Source: Qipengyuania soli
GTDB taxonomy: Bacteria > Pseudomonadota > Alphaproteobacteria > Sphingomonadales > Sphingomonadaceae
Assembly: GCF_015529805.1 (NCBI RefSeq)
Contig: NZ_CP064654.1
Span: 2,604,001 to 2,668,000, forward strand
Direction of reading: 5' to 3'
Length of the DNA: 64,000 nucleotides
The notes beneath the pieces are model-generated. The model was not told the DNA's origin. It did no database searches and saw only the letters and a list, made by a program, of their open reading frames with translations. A program made the position numbers and the translations under genes. Shown here piece by piece: positions 25,994-35,898 of this stretch; position 1 is the stretch's first letter; every line of letters begins with the position of its first letter.

Positions 25994-26886
25994 GCGAAAC
26001 GCTCGGCCAGCGCGTGCGCGCTTCGCTGGCGCGCGAAATCCGTCCCGAAGTCGCTGCCTATGCCCGCAAGCTGGGCGAGGAGGCGGGCGCGCTCGGCGTG
26101 CTGTTCTACGGTTCGAACCTGCGCTCAGGATCGCTTGAGGGGGTACTCGATTTCTATGTCCTGCTGCCCGGCCCGCAGCGCGAGCGCGTGTGGCCGCGCG
26201 TGAGCTATCGCGAGTGGGAGTACGGCGGCGAAGTCCTGCGCGCCAAGATCGCGACGATGTCGCTCGAGCAGTTTGCGGCAGCAGCAACGGGCAAGTCTCG
26301 CGACACGACGATTTGGGCGCGTTTCGTCCAGCCCAGCGCGCTGATCTGGGTGCGAGACGAGGCTGCGCGGGAAGCGATCGCCGATGCGGTGACCGGTGCC
26401 GCGCGGACTGCTGCAAGGCTCGCAGCGGCTCTGGGTCCGGAAACCGGCGAGGCCGAGGACTATTGGCGGGCGCTTTTCAGGGCGACCTACCGCGCGGAGT
26501 TCCGGGTCGAGAAGCCCGGGCGCGAGGATTCGATCCTCTCTGTCAACCGCGAGCATTTCGACGGGCTGCTGCCCACGGCATGGCAGGCCGAGGGCATCGC
26601 GTTCGAATGCGAGGGTACGGAATTACATCCGGACTTACCGGAGGAACGGCGCCGCTCGATACTGAAATGGTGGAACAGTCGTGCGCGCCTCGGCAAGCCG
26701 CTCAACGTGCTGCGTCTGGCCAAGGCGACAACGACTTTCGACGGCGCTGCCGACTATGCCGCGTGGAAGCTCCACCGGCATACCGGCATCGAACTGAAGG
26801 TCACGCCGTTCCGCGCCCGCCATCCGCTGCTTGCGATGCCGGGCGCACTGGTCGAGCTGCTAAGAAAGCGCCGCGCTCAGCGGTAG
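25990..26886 (+). CDS. Possible Tam41-like CDP-DAG synthase
   Basis: A 298-residue protein, GTG start coupled to the DAG kinase. It looks like a nucleotidyltransferase of the Tam41/Mmp37 kind: YGSNLRSG at residues 40-47 with an acidic residue after it (Asp54 in LDFYVLL), LRAKIATMSLEQF at 83-95, RFVQPSALIW at 111-120 and a later FRATYRAEFRVEKPG. Tam41 makes CDP-diacylglycerol from phosphatidate and CTP. The family call is by pattern, not search. Its partner upstream could supply phosphatidate. Confidence 0.55.
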   Translation: MSETLGQRVRASLAREIRPEVAAYARKLGEEAGALGVLFYGSNLRSGSLEGVLDFYVLLPGPQRERVWPRVSYREWEYGGEVLRAKIATMSLEQFAAAATGKSRDTTIWARFVQPSALIWVRDEAAREAIADAVTGAARTAARLAAALGPETGEAEDYWRALFRATYRAEFRVEKPGREDSILSVNREHFDGLLPTAWQAEGIAFECEGTELHPDLPEERRRSILKWWNSRARLGKPLNVLRLAKATTTFDGAADYAAWKLHRHTGIELKVTPFRARHPLLAMPGALVELLRKRRAQR

Positions 26887-27374
26887 CGCATCTCGATGGT
26901 GATCGAGCGCACGCCAGGGCCGACGTCGAAAGCGGCCTTCTTGTAGTTCGGCTTGCCCAAGTTGAAGACGCTGACGCTCGGGTCGTTCGACATGGCGCCG
27001 CCATCGCCGAAGATGTCGGTCTTGCCGTTGCCGTTCAGATCGTGCCTTGCGGCGATGCCATAGGACCCGGGTCCGGGGACGGGAACGCAGAAGGTCATGC
27101 TGCCGGCTTTTGCCGGTGCCTCCATGCGATTGATCCACTTGCCCTTCTCCAGCCAGTCCTGCTTGGTCGCGCGGTAGCTCTGCACGCGGATGGTGCCGCG
27201 CGATTCCTTGATGTCGGTGATGGTGACGCGCACGGCGGAGCCGGCACCCGCGCTGCAGTTGGCGGGATTGTTGGAAATCTTGTCGCGGTACTGGGCCTGG
27301 ACCGGAACGGCGATTGCCGTGGCGGCCAGGGCAGCGCCGGCCATGCCGGCAAGGGCGAGTTTCGTCTTGGTCAT
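26877..27374 (-). CDS. DUF2141 exported protein (second copy)
   Basis: A 165-residue exported protein. The start at 27374 gives a signal peptide (KLALAGMAGAALAATAIAVPVQAQ). The body shares the DUF2141 pattern of the protein at 22517-22966: VRVTITDIKESRGTIRV, GSYGIAARHDLNGNGKTDIFG with the Asp/Asn-rich loop, and SITIEMRYR at the end. Its stop overlaps the end of the convergent Tam41-like gene by 10 bases. Function unknown. Confidence 0.83.
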   Translation of the reverse strand: MTKTKLALAGMAGAALAATAIAVPVQAQYRDKISNNPANCSAGAGSAVRVTITDIKESRGTIRVQSYRATKQDWLEKGKWINRMEAPAKAGSMTFCVPVPGPGSYGIAARHDLNGNGKTDIFGDGGAMSNDPSVSVFNLGKPNYKKAAFDVGPGVRSITIEMRYR

Positions 27375-27500
27375 TTCGATCCCTGTTGCTTCATTCACAC
27401 GGCCGCGGACATCGCGGCCAAGGCCGAACCACGGCCCTCTTCATTGGGCTTATTAGCATTTGGCACTGAATTGCGGCTGAATTTGCCCGCCAAGTGCCGT

Positions 27501-29150
27501 TCATGCTTCCTGCAGCCGCCCACCGCGCAGATGGAAACGCAGGCTCGCCACGTCAACCAGCGCGCCGCGATGGCCGATGATGAGGACGGTGCACGAACCC
27601 GCGAGGGCAGCCACAGCTCCGGCGATGAGGCGCTCGCTCTCCGGATCGACCGCGCTGGTTGCCTCGTCGAGGATCAGGAGGTCGGGCTCGCGCAGCAATG
27701 CGCGGGCAAGGGCGATCCTGTGCCGCTCGCCGCCCGACAGGTTTCGCCCCCCTTCTCCCAGCTGGTAATCGAGGCCATCGGGCAGGTCTGCCACGAAGCG
27801 CGCTGCCGCCCGATCCAGTGCGCGTTCGCACTCCGCGTCGCTGGCATCGGGCTTCGCCCAGAGCAGGTTGGATCTCACGGTACCGGTGAACAGGACCGGC
27901 TCCTGCTGGACGTAGGCGACCCGCGCCCGCCAGCCATGCCTCTGAGCCGGTGAAAATCCGCGCCCATCAAGCAGCATCTGGCCGGTGTCAGGGGAAATCA
28001 GGCCACCGAGGAGATCCGCGAGCGTGCTCTTGCCCGCGCCCGAGGGACCCTCGACGGCTGTGATGCTGCCACGCGGGATCGAGAGCGTGACACCATCGAG
28101 CGCCGCGCGGCCTCCAGCGTGCGAGACGCTGGCCGAGGACAAGGCAATGCTTTCCTGCATCGGCGGACAGGCCTCGGCAGGCATCTCGGCAACAGCCTCG
28201 ACGCCGGCGATAAGGTCCTGCGCCTCCGCAATGGCAGGTGCGGCGTGGTTCCATCCCTGCCAACCTTCCTGCAAGGCTTCGAGCAGGGGAATGCCGCGCA
28301 CGGCAATTGCTGCGAAGGTGATGAGGTGGGCCGGCCGCACACCCCAGCGCTCGACCGCCAGCCAGAGGAAGATCGCCAGGAGGATTGCTGCTGCCACTTG
28401 TAGGACCGAGCGCGCGAAGGCCGACTGGCGAAGATACTGCCGCTCCGCTCTGCGCAGGTCGGAGAAGGCCACACTGACACGGACTGCCTCGTCAGCCTCC
28501 CTGCCATAGCTCTTCACTATGCGGATGCTGGACAGGGTTTCCTCAAGCCTCAGGTAGACTTGCTCGTAACGTACCGAAAGCGCCTCGCCGAGCGAGCGCG
28601 CCGTACGCCGCGTTCCAGCGAAGAGAGCAACGGCCAGCGCTGCGGCAACGAGCATGGAAAGCGCGAAGGGTGGCGACAGAAACAGCCCGGCTACCAGCAG
28701 GGCGAGCAGGGCAACGAGACTGCGGACGAACGCCGTGGCATGGCCCACCGCCTCGCCGGCGCGGTCTACCGAAGTTATCAGCAAAGCGCGATTGGCGCTC
28801 TGTCGCATCGCCGCAAGCACACGCCATTCCGCTCCGAGCAGGGCGGCCACGGCCTCACTGCGGAGACCGTCGACGAGGCGCACCTGGAGATCGAAGGCGG
28901 CGAGCCCGCGCCACGCATCGACAAGGGCTCTTAGCGTTACCAGTCCCACGAAAATCGCCAGCAGAACGCCAAGCGACCAGTCGGGGAAGCCGGGAATGAG
29001 GTTCTCGCCTCCGCCGAGCGATGCCAGCAACGGGACGATCAGGACCAGGCCGAAGCCCTCGGTCGCGGCTGCAATTGCGGCCAGCATGACGAAGCCGGCG
29101 ACGCGTTTGCCACCGGCGTAGGACAGGAGCGAGACCAGGAACCGGTTCAT
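27501..29150 (-). CDS. ABC exporter of the RiPP cluster (fused TMD-NBD)
   Basis: A 549-residue half-transporter. An N-terminal six-helix membrane domain (about residues 10-300) is followed by an ATPase domain with Walker A GPSGAGKST (368-376), signature LSGGE (471-475) and Walker B LLILDEATSAVD (491 on). No C39 peptidase domain precedes the helices, so it would not trim a leader. It follows the asparagine-synthetase-like gene; a TTG at 29189 overlaps that stop (TTGA) but the ATG at 29150 is the better start. Position suggests export of the modified peptide. Confidence 0.88.
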   Translation of the reverse strand: MNRFLVSLLSYAGGKRVAGFVMLAAIAAATEGFGLVLIVPLLASLGGGENLIPGFPDWSLGVLLAIFVGLVTLRALVDAWRGLAAFDLQVRLVDGLRSEAVAALLGAEWRVLAAMRQSANRALLITSVDRAGEAVGHATAFVRSLVALLALLVAGLFLSPPFALSMLVAAALAVALFAGTRRTARSLGEALSVRYEQVYLRLEETLSSIRIVKSYGREADEAVRVSVAFSDLRRAERQYLRQSAFARSVLQVAAAILLAIFLWLAVERWGVRPAHLITFAAIAVRGIPLLEALQEGWQGWNHAAPAIAEAQDLIAGVEAVAEMPAEACPPMQESIALSSASVSHAGGRAALDGVTLSIPRGSITAVEGPSGAGKSTLADLLGGLISPDTGQMLLDGRGFSPAQRHGWRARVAYVQQEPVLFTGTVRSNLLWAKPDASDAECERALDRAAARFVADLPDGLDYQLGEGGRNLSGGERHRIALARALLREPDLLILDEATSAVDPESERLIAGAVAALAGSCTVLIIGHRGALVDVASLRFHLRGGRLQEA

Positions 29151-29185
29151 GTCGCATCCCGTCTGCCCGCGCTCGCCCGGCGCTG

Positions 29186-31075
29186 TCAAAACTCGTTCCT
29201 TCCCTCGACTGTCCCAATGAAGCGCACGGCCATCAGGGCGCGCGGCAAGGCAGTGCGCAGCGGCCAGTCATGTTCGATCGTGAAGTCGGGTGCTTCGGGC
29301 CAGGTGTCGAGCATGCCGATCAACCTTTCGAGATCGAGGTTCTCGGCCAGCCAGCCATGGTCCGCGGCGGCAACAAAGGCCGCGCGCATCGCCTCCCTCT
29401 CGCGCGACATGCGCACGTGCCAGTCGACATTGTGTTGCCCGTGGAGGACGTTGGTGCGGATGCTCTCCGGAACCCGGCCGCGTCCCATCAGTCGGGCAAG
29501 GCGCCGGTCGGTCCCGTCCCAGGCATAGGCGCGCAGCGGGAGCGAGAGACAGAACTCGACCAGAGGGCGATAGGCGCAGACGTCGCGCTTGCGGATGCGG
29601 TAGAGTTGTTCGAACGCCAAATCGACGTCGCGCGCCGGACCGTCCGCGTCCTGCCATTCGCGTTCGATCATCGCCCGGCGGGTGAGATCGTAGGTGAAGT
29701 CTTCGAGCGCGGCCTCAGTACCCCTTGCCGCTGCAAGCCGTCTCTGCCTCTTCCACCCTCTCGGGGATAGAGGTGACAAGAATGCCGCGAAGTCACGCCG
29801 GGCGGGATGGACGAGGGCGCGAAGGACACTGCGCAACGAGCGCGGCGCGCGCGGAAGGAGGCTCAAGGCGATGAACTTGCGGTGCAAAGACCGGGGATCG
29901 CCGCTTCTCGCTTCGAGCAACCGCTTGAGCTGCCGGAACCGTCCTGGTCGGACGTATTCGGTATAGGCTTCCAGTCCCTCATTGCTGAAAGTGAGGTTGC
30001 CGAAGTCTGCAACCAATAGAGCGTCGCATTCCAGTTCGCGCGCCTTGGCGTAGACATCGTGGTACATGCCAACGTTCGACAGGCCCTGCGCAAACACGCC
30101 CGATGCAGCGTACATTTCCTTTGCCCGGCGGTCGAATGCCCCGGGGTGGCGGTCGGCAAGATGCCAGTCGAGTGCCGGGTTTCCTTTAACGAATTCCCTG
30201 ACGAGGCTTGTCTCGTCGCCCATGGTACCGGGTGGCGTTTCTCCCTGCCACTCCTCGTCCGGGGCAAACGTAATGGCCGTCAGAGTCTCCGCCTGCGGAA
30301 GCCTGTCGAGCAGGGCGCGTGCGACGAGCGGGGAATCGAGGCCGCCCGAAAGCGCCAGGGCGGGCTTCGCTGCCCAGGCCAGCGCCTTGCCGGCCGCTTC
30401 GTCCAGCAAGGCGATGGCCTGCGCAACGGCAGCATCCTCGTCGAATTCGTTGTCCGGCGCCGGAGCGGGAGGCGAATACCAGCGGTGGGTTTCCCGTCCG
30501 CCGGGCGTGAGCGACACGATCGCGCCCAAAGGGACCATACCGATGCCGCGGTACCATGCCGCCTCGTCGCCAGAGCGCCAGTCGAGTGCGAGTTCGTCGA
30601 TAATGCGTTCGTAGTCGAGCTCGCGCGGCGCTCCTGCGGCGAACAGCACTCGGAGAAGGGGCGAAGCGACCGCGCGGTTCGCGTCGCGGTGATAGTAGAG
30701 TGGCGGCGCCTCCCAGGGGGACCTGCTCAGCCTCAGGCAGCCGTTCGGCATTACCAGAACCGCAGCATAGCAGCCGATGATGCGGGCATCGGCATCGCTT
30801 CCCCAACTTGCGACTGCTGCAGCATAAAGAGCCGCAAGGTCGTCCGCAGCCACCTGCAGCGTCCCGGCCAGTTCCGCGGCGTTGTCTATCCACCCGCAGA
30901 AGGCCGAGCCTGTCGCGTGACTTGTGGCGATGCGGTCGCGAGGCCCTGCGCCGAGGCAAAACCCGGCTGCCGAGCGGACTTCGACGCCCGTGTCATCATA
31001 GAGCGCGAGGCTGGCCCTGATGGCTTGGGCGGGCGGCTCTTCCGCGCCGCCCCAGCGGCTCCACGCAGCGATCAT
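29186..31075 (-). CDS. Asparagine-synthetase-like lasso cyclase (C protein)
   Basis: A 629-residue protein. The C-terminal ATP-pyrophosphatase domain carries SGGLDS at 243-248, the nucleotide-binding PP-loop used to adenylate a carboxylate. The N-terminal half keeps the class II glutaminase fold (CGWIDN, PLYYHRD) but lacks the nucleophile Cys2 (residue 2 is Ile), so it should not hydrolyse glutamine. That matches lasso-peptide cyclases rather than true asparagine synthetases. It is 24 bases after the 45-residue precursor gene, with PqqD and an ABC exporter alongside. Confidence 0.82.
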   Translation of the reverse strand: MIAAWSRWGGAEEPPAQAIRASLALYDDTGVEVRSAAGFCLGAGPRDRIATSHATGSAFCGWIDNAAELAGTLQVAADDLAALYAAAVASWGSDADARIIGCYAAVLVMPNGCLRLSRSPWEAPPLYYHRDANRAVASPLLRVLFAAGAPRELDYERIIDELALDWRSGDEAAWYRGIGMVPLGAIVSLTPGGRETHRWYSPPAPAPDNEFDEDAAVAQAIALLDEAAGKALAWAAKPALALSGGLDSPLVARALLDRLPQAETLTAITFAPDEEWQGETPPGTMGDETSLVREFVKGNPALDWHLADRHPGAFDRRAKEMYAASGVFAQGLSNVGMYHDVYAKARELECDALLVADFGNLTFSNEGLEAYTEYVRPGRFRQLKRLLEARSGDPRSLHRKFIALSLLPRAPRSLRSVLRALVHPARRDFAAFLSPLSPRGWKRQRRLAAARGTEAALEDFTYDLTRRAMIEREWQDADGPARDVDLAFEQLYRIRKRDVCAYRPLVEFCLSLPLRAYAWDGTDRRLARLMGRGRVPESIRTNVLHGQHNVDWHVRMSREREAMRAAFVAAADHGWLAENLDLERLIGMLDTWPEAPDFTIEHDWPLRTALPRALMAVRFIGTVEGRNEF

Positions 31076-31099
31076 GATCTCGGGAGCCGGAAAGCGTGA

Positions 31100-31237
31100 T
31101 CAGGATTTCTTGGAATTGGCGGCCTGGTTGTTGGGGAAATTGCGCACGGCGATGTCGCGGATCGACCCAACCTTGTCGAGCCGCGGTTTGCTCCATGTCG
31201 GCTTCGCATTGCTGCCGCTCTTTTGCTCTTCCGTCAT
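31100..31237 (-). CDS. Lasso-type RiPP precursor peptide (45 aa)
   Basis: A small gene preceded by GAAGGG nine bases upstream. The leader holds W-x2-P-x-L-x3-G (Trp15, Pro18, Leu20, Gly24), the lasso RRE-recognition pattern Y-x2-P-x-L-x3-G with Trp for Tyr. The usual Thr five residues after Gly is Ala30. The predicted core from about Arg32 is RNFPNNQAANSKKS. It has no Gly1 and no Asp or Glu at core position 7-9, so a classical macrolactam is unlikely. It lies between the PqqD-like and asparagine-synthetase-like genes. Confidence 0.65.
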   Translation of the reverse strand: MTEEQKSGSNAKPTWSKPRLDKVGSIRDIAVRNFPNNQAANSKKS

Positions 31238-31295
31238 AGCATCGCGCCCTTCACTGGTTGGCGGTACATTAGCAAATCACTGCAGGCACAGGAAG

Positions 31296-31562
31296 TCATA
31301 CCAATTCGACCAATGCAGCCCGTTCGAGGTCGGAGAGTAGCTCATCGATATCGTCTGCGATCAGGCGCACATCTCCATCATGGGCAATCGCCATGCTTTC
31401 GGCGATGAGCGCAGCATCCGATACGCCGTCGATCGCATGCCAGACGGCGCGGGCCGTGCCCGACAGCGAGAACAGGAAACCGCCGTCGAGATCGACGATC
31501 AGAGTCTCGTCGTCGACCTCGGTCGCGACGAAGTTCGCGGTCAGCTTGCGGGGAATCGCCAT
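31296..31562 (-). CDS. PqqD-like stand-alone RRE protein (lasso B1)
   Basis: An 88-residue PqqD family protein, which binds the precursor leader and presents it to the maturase. It has the PqqD beta-wing pattern (ATEVDDETLIVDLDGGFLFSLSGTARAVW) and a helical C-terminus ending ERAALVELV. In lasso systems of this split type B1 and the protease B2 are separate genes; only B1 is present here. RBS GAGGGG precedes ATG 31562. First gene of the minus-strand cluster. Confidence 0.85.
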   Translation of the reverse strand: MAIPRKLTANFVATEVDDETLIVDLDGGFLFSLSGTARAVWHAIDGVSDAALIAESMAIAHDGDVRLIADDIDELLSDLERAALVELV

Positions 31563-31676
31563 GCCATGGGCCTAGCCCCTCGGCACCATGTGGAAAAGGC
31601 GGCGCGGCGCGCTTGTTAACCGTCCTTTCGCGCGCGTAGGGCTGGGCAAGGCTAAGGCGACAGGGCCCCCGCGCAA

Positions 31677-32336
31677 ATGACTCCACTGATTTCCCCTTCC
31701 ATCCTCTCGGCCGATTTCGCACGGCTGGGCGAAGAAGTGCGTGCGATCGACGAGGCCGGGGCCGACTGGATCCATGTCGACGTGATGGACGGCCATTTCG
31801 TGCCCAATATCACCATCGGCCCGGCCGTGGTGAAGGCGCTGCGTCCCCACACCGACAAGCCCTTCGACGTGCACTTGATGATCGCGCCGATCGACCCCTA
31901 TCTCGAGGCTTTTGCCGAGGCGGGCGCGGACATCATCACCGTCCATCCCGAAGCGGGGCCGCATATCCACCGCACGGTCCAGGCGATCAAGGCGCTGGGC
32001 AAGAAGGCGGGCGTGGTGCTCAATCCGGGCACGCCGGCGAAGATGCTCGACTACCTCATCGACGAGGTCGATCTTGTCCTGGTGATGAGCGTCAATCCCG
32101 GCTTCGGCGGGCAGAGCTTCATCTCCAGCCAGCTGCGCAAGGTCGAGGCGATCCGTAAGATGATCGAGAAGAGCGGGCGGCCTATCCATCTCGAGGTCGA
32201 TGGCGGGGTCAATGTCGAAACCGCGCGCCTGTGCGTCGATGCGGGGGCGGACGTGCTCGTGGCGGGATCGGCGACATTCAAGGGCGGACCGGCAAATTAC
32301 GCGGCCAACATCGCCGCGCTGAAAGGCGGACAGTGA
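31677..32336 (+). CDS. rpe: Ribulose-phosphate 3-epimerase
   Basis: Interconverts ribulose-5-phosphate and xylulose-5-phosphate in the pentose phosphate and Calvin pathways. It is 219 residues. TIM-barrel landmarks are intact: [46 protein letters not shown], and the phosphate-binding EVDGGVN and AGSATFKG. It starts at ATG 31677. The stop overlaps a possible GTG start of the heparinase-like gene. Confidence 0.96.
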   Translation: MTPLISPSILSADFARLGEEVRAIDEAGADWIHVDVMDGHFVPNITIGPAVVKALRPHTDKPFDVHLMIAPIDPYLEAFAEAGADIITVHPEAGPHIHRTVQAIKALGKKAGVVLNPGTPAKMLDYLIDEVDLVLVMSVNPGFGGQSFISSQLRKVEAIRKMIEKSGRPIHLEVDGGVNVETARLCVDAGADVLVAGSATFKGGPANYAANIAALKGGQ

Positions 32337-32341
32337 ACGAC

Positions 32342-34198
32342 ATGGCGCGCACCCTCCTCCGCGAGGCGAAGGGTGCCTCGCCTGCTGCGGCTTCCCCGGC
32401 GCTCCCGCTGGGCGATGCGGATGAGCCGCTGGTCGTCACCCGCACCGACGAAACGCTGGCCGATGCCGTACCGCTCGAACCTGCCCGTTCGCTCGTACTT
32501 TCCGATTTCCAGCCGCCGCACGCGGGGGCCGTCGACAGCATGCTGCGCTGGGCTTACCGCCTCGGCATACCCGGGTCGGTGCTGGCCTCGCCACTGCGCA
32601 AGCCGGCTGCCCCGCGCCTGCTCGGCACGGTGGCAAGCGCGCTCAACGGAGATCGGGCGTCGGGAATGGCCCTGCGTGCGGGCCAGTTCCTCGTCCACGG
32701 ACTAAAGGCTCCCGTCGACAAAGTCGATTTCGCCAGCAGCGCGCCGCTCACGCCCCCCTTCCTGCGCGCCGTGCACGGTTTCACCTGGCTGCGCGACCTT
32801 GCCGCCAGCGGCCCGCGCGAAGAATGCTCCGGCATCGGCGAGAAGCTGCTCAAGAAATGGCTCGCCGCTAACCCCGAGCCGGCCAAGGGTGCCGCCTGGA
32901 CCGTCGAACATGCAGGCCTTCGCCTGCTCGCATGGCTCACCCATGCGCCGTTGATCCTGTCGGGCGATGCCAAGCTCCGCGCCCGCGCACTGGAGCAATT
33001 CGAAGCGACCGCCCGCTGGCTCGACCGGCAGGTTGCCCGGGCGGAGGACCGGCTGGGCCAAGTCGCGGGATGGTGCGCCATCGTGGCTGCAGGGCTGCTG
33101 CTGCCCGATGGTCGTGCGCGTCGTCTCTATGGCGAGGCGGGCCTTCTGCGCGCGCTAGGCGAACTGGTCAGCGACGATGGCGGCGTTCTCTCGCGCAGCC
33201 CGCTGGCGCAAATGGAAGCCATCGCCCTGCTGATCGATCTCAAGGCTTGCTATGCCGCAGTGAACCGCGACCCGCCGCAGGCGCTCGACACGATGATCGG
33301 CCTGCTCGTGCCGCCGCTCCTCACCTTGCGCATGGGCGACCGCGCGCTCGGCAGCTGGCAGGGTTCGGGCGCTACTTCGGCCTCGCGCCTCGACGCGCTG
33401 GTCTCTGCAAGCGGGGTGCGCGCACGCCCAGCCAAGGACATGCGCCACTGGGGCTACCAGCGCGTCGATGCCGGCAAGGCCGTTCTGGTCCTCGATGCCG
33501 CGCCACCCCCGCGGGCCCGCCACGCGCGTTTCGGCTGCGCTTCCACGCTTGCGTTCGAGCTGTCGCATGGCGAGCAGCGCCTGATCGTCAATTGCGGTGG
33601 TGCCGAACTCGCAGGTGGCCAGACCCCGATCCGCATCGAGCAAGGGCTGCGTGGCACGGCGGCCCATTCGACGCTCGTGCTCGACGAAGCGAATTCGACC
33701 GCGGTCCTGATCAAGGGCCAGATCGGCAAGGGCGTCGAGGAAGTCGACGTCGCCCGCACGACCGTGAAGCAGCGCGGCCGCGACGCGACGCGGCTGGAGG
33801 CGGTGCATAACGGCTATGCCGCGCGCCACGGGCTGATGCACCGGCGCATCCTCCTGCTTTCCGCCGACGGGGAAGAGCTCCGCGGCGAGGACCTGCTCGA
33901 GCCTTCGGGTCGCAAGGGGCAGCGCGGCAAGATCGGCTTCGCCATCCGCTTCCACCTCGGATACGGGATCGAGGCGGGCCTGTCGGAAGACAAGCGCGGC
34001 GTGGGCCTCGCACTTCCCGACGGAAGCTACTGGCAATTCCGCCTCGGAGGCGATAGCGGCGAGGCCGAAATCGGACTCGAGGACAGCCTGTGGGTCGACG
34101 GGCAGGGCCGCCCGCGCGCCACACGCCAGATCGTGGTCGAAGGACTGACGCCGCGCAGCGGGGGACGCTTCCCCTGGCTGCTCAAACGAATGGGATAG
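32342..34198 (+). CDS. Heparinase II/III-like protein
   Basis: A 618-residue protein of the heparinase II/III superfamily. An N-terminal alpha-helical domain (about 100-320) includes [19 protein letters not shown] and [14 protein letters not shown]; the C-terminal beta-sandwich (about 370-610) follows, with [12 protein letters not shown] and [14 protein letters not shown]. This lineage-wide neighbour of purH is of unproven substrate; a cell-wall or polysaccharide lyase role is inferred. GTG 32333 overlaps the rpe stop (GTGA) and would add three residues; ATG 32342 is taken here. Confidence 0.85.
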   Translation: MARTLLREAKGASPAAASPALPLGDADEPLVVTRTDETLADAVPLEPARSLVLSDFQPPHAGAVDSMLRWAYRLGIPGSVLASPLRKPAAPRLLGTVASALNGDRASGMALRAGQFLVHGLKAPVDKVDFASSAPLTPPFLRAVHGFTWLRDLAASGPREECSGIGEKLLKKWLAANPEPAKGAAWTVEHAGLRLLAWLTHAPLILSGDAKLRARALEQFEATARWLDRQVARAEDRLGQVAGWCAIVAAGLLLPDGRARRLYGEAGLLRALGELVSDDGGVLSRSPLAQMEAIALLIDLKACYAAVNRDPPQALDTMIGLLVPPLLTLRMGDRALGSWQGSGATSASRLDALVSASGVRARPAKDMRHWGYQRVDAGKAVLVLDAAPPPRARHARFGCASTLAFELSHGEQRLIVNCGGAELAGGQTPIRIEQGLRGTAAHSTLVLDEANSTAVLIKGQIGKGVEEVDVARTTVKQRGRDATRLEAVHNGYAARHGLMHRRILLLSADGEELRGEDLLEPSGRKGQRGKIGFAIRFHLGYGIEAGLSEDKRGVGLALPDGSYWQFRLGGDSGEAEIGLEDSLWVDGQGRPRATRQIVVEGLTPRSGGRFPWLLKRMG

Positions 34199-34203
34199 AA
34201 TTC

Positions 34204-35790
34204 ATGACCGACGTAGCGATCAAGCGGGCACTGCTCTCGGTGTCCGACAAGACCGGCTTGGCGGAACTGGGGCAGGCTCTGGCAGCCAAGGGCGTCGAAC
34301 TGGTCTCGACCGGCGGCACCGCCAAGGCGCTGCGCGACGCGGGCCTCGAAGTGCGCGACGTTTCGGACCTGACCGGCTTCCCCGAAATGATGGACGGGCG
34401 GGTGAAGACGCTCCACCCGATGGTCCATGGCGGCCTTCTCGCCGTGCGCGACAATCCCGAGCATGCTGTGGCGATGGCCGAACATGCGATTGGCGCGATC
34501 GACCTCGTCGTTGTCAATCTCTACCCCTTCGTCCAGACCGTCATGCGCGGCGCCTCGCGTGATGAGATCATCGAGAACATCGATATCGGCGGCCCCTCGA
34601 TGGTCCGCTCGGCAGCCAAGAACCACCAGTTCGTGACCATCGTCACCGACCCGGCGGATTACCCGACGCTGATCGCCGAACTGGAAGCCACCGGTGCCAC
34701 CACGCTCGACTTCCGCCGCAATTGCGCGGCCAAGGCCTTCAGCGCAACCGCTGCCTATGATTCGATGATCAGCCAGTGGTTCGCCTTCGCCGACCAGCAG
34801 CAGCTCTTCCCCGACATGCTCGCTGTGAACGGTAACCGCGTTACCGAACTGCGTTATGGCGAGAATCCGCACCAGAAAGCGGCGCTCTACACCCCGGTCG
34901 GTCCGCACGGTCGCGGCATCGCGCAGGCCGAGCAGCTCCAGGGCAAGGAACTCAGCTACAACAATTACAACGACGCCGACGCCGCGCTCGAACTCTGCGC
35001 GGAGTTCCGCGGGCAGGACCCGGCGGTGGTCATCGTCAAGCACGCCAATCCTTGCGGTGTCGCCCAGGCGAACACCCTGCTGGACGCCTGGAATGAAGCG
35101 CTTCATTGCGACAGCGTTTCGGCCTTTGGCGGCATCGTCGCGGTCAACACCGAACTCGACGGTCCGACGGCCGAAGCAATCTGCGAAATCTTCACCGAGG
35201 TCGTGATCGCTCCGTCGGTCAGCGAGGAAGCCAAGGCTGCCTTCGCCAAGAAGAAGAACCTGCGCCTGCTCGTCACCGGCGAGCTGCCCGATCCGCGCCG
35301 CGGGGGGCTGGCAATCAAGCCGATCACCGGCGGCCTCCTCGTCCAGAGCCGCGACAATGGCGCGATCACCGCGGAAGAGCTGAAGGTCGTGACCAAGCGT
35401 GCGCCGACCGAGCAGGAATTGAAGGACTGCCTTTTCGCCTGGACCGTCGCGCGCCACGTCAAGTCGAACGCCATCGTCTATGCCAAGGACGGGGCGACTG
35501 CGGGTATCGGCGCGGGCCAGATGAACCGCCGTGATTCCAGTCGCATCGCCGCGATGAAGGCCGCCGAGGCTGCCGAGAAATACGGGTGGCCGCAAAGCCG
35601 CGCAGTGGGAAGTGCTGTCGCCTCCGACGCCTTCTTCCCCTTCGCCGACGGACTGCTTGCTGCGGCCGAAGCGGGTGCGACGGCGATCATCCAGCCGGGC
35701 GGCTCGATCCGCGATGACGAGGTCATTGCCGCTGCCGACGAGGCAGGGCTGGCGATGGTATTCACCGGAATGCGCCACTTCCGCCACTGA
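34204..35790 (+). CDS. purH: Bifunctional AICAR transformylase/IMP cyclohydrolase PurH
   Basis: Catalyses the last two steps of IMP synthesis. It is 528 residues, full length. The N-terminal cyclohydrolase domain has [22 protein letters not shown] and [10 protein letters not shown]; the transformylase domain has [17 protein letters not shown] and the C-terminal [11 protein letters not shown]. It lies 5 bases after the heparinase-like gene, so rpe, heparinase-like and purH are probably one operon. Confidence 0.97.
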   Translation: MTDVAIKRALLSVSDKTGLAELGQALAAKGVELVSTGGTAKALRDAGLEVRDVSDLTGFPEMMDGRVKTLHPMVHGGLLAVRDNPEHAVAMAEHAIGAIDLVVVNLYPFVQTVMRGASRDEIIENIDIGGPSMVRSAAKNHQFVTIVTDPADYPTLIAELEATGATTLDFRRNCAAKAFSATAAYDSMISQWFAFADQQQLFPDMLAVNGNRVTELRYGENPHQKAALYTPVGPHGRGIAQAEQLQGKELSYNNYNDADAALELCAEFRGQDPAVVIVKHANPCGVAQANTLLDAWNEALHCDSVSAFGGIVAVNTELDGPTAEAICEIFTEVVIAPSVSEEAKAAFAKKKNLRLLVTGELPDPRRGGLAIKPITGGLLVQSRDNGAITAEELKVVTKRAPTEQELKDCLFAWTVARHVKSNAIVYAKDGATAGIGAGQMNRRDSSRIAAMKAAEAAEKYGWPQSRAVGSAVASDAFFPFADGLLAAAEAGATAIIQPGGSIRDDEVIAAADEAGLAMVFTGMRHFRH

Positions 35791-35801
35791 GTTACCGGCG
35801 C

Positions 35802-35844
35802 GTTCATGTTTATGAACCTCGAACGACATGCGCATTAAGCATGT
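35802..35844. promoter_or_regulatory. Two short inverted repeats before the msrA operon
   Basis: GTTCAT-N4-ATGAAC (35802-35817) is followed by ACATGC-N7-GCATGT (35826-35844). Both lie in the 108-base gap between purH and the 43-residue ORF. They could be regulator sites or a purH terminator remnant. No clear -10/-35 pair is visible. Confidence 0.3.
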
Positions 35845-35898
35845 TGCAATAGCTCCAACTGTAACCACGTCGGCAATGCTGACGAAAGAACCCGTGAC

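Noticed and set aside
31020-31340. 106-codon plus-strand frame opposite the RiPP precursor
   Set aside because: The minus strand has the leader pattern, RBS and operon context. The plus frame lacks a start site and any motif.
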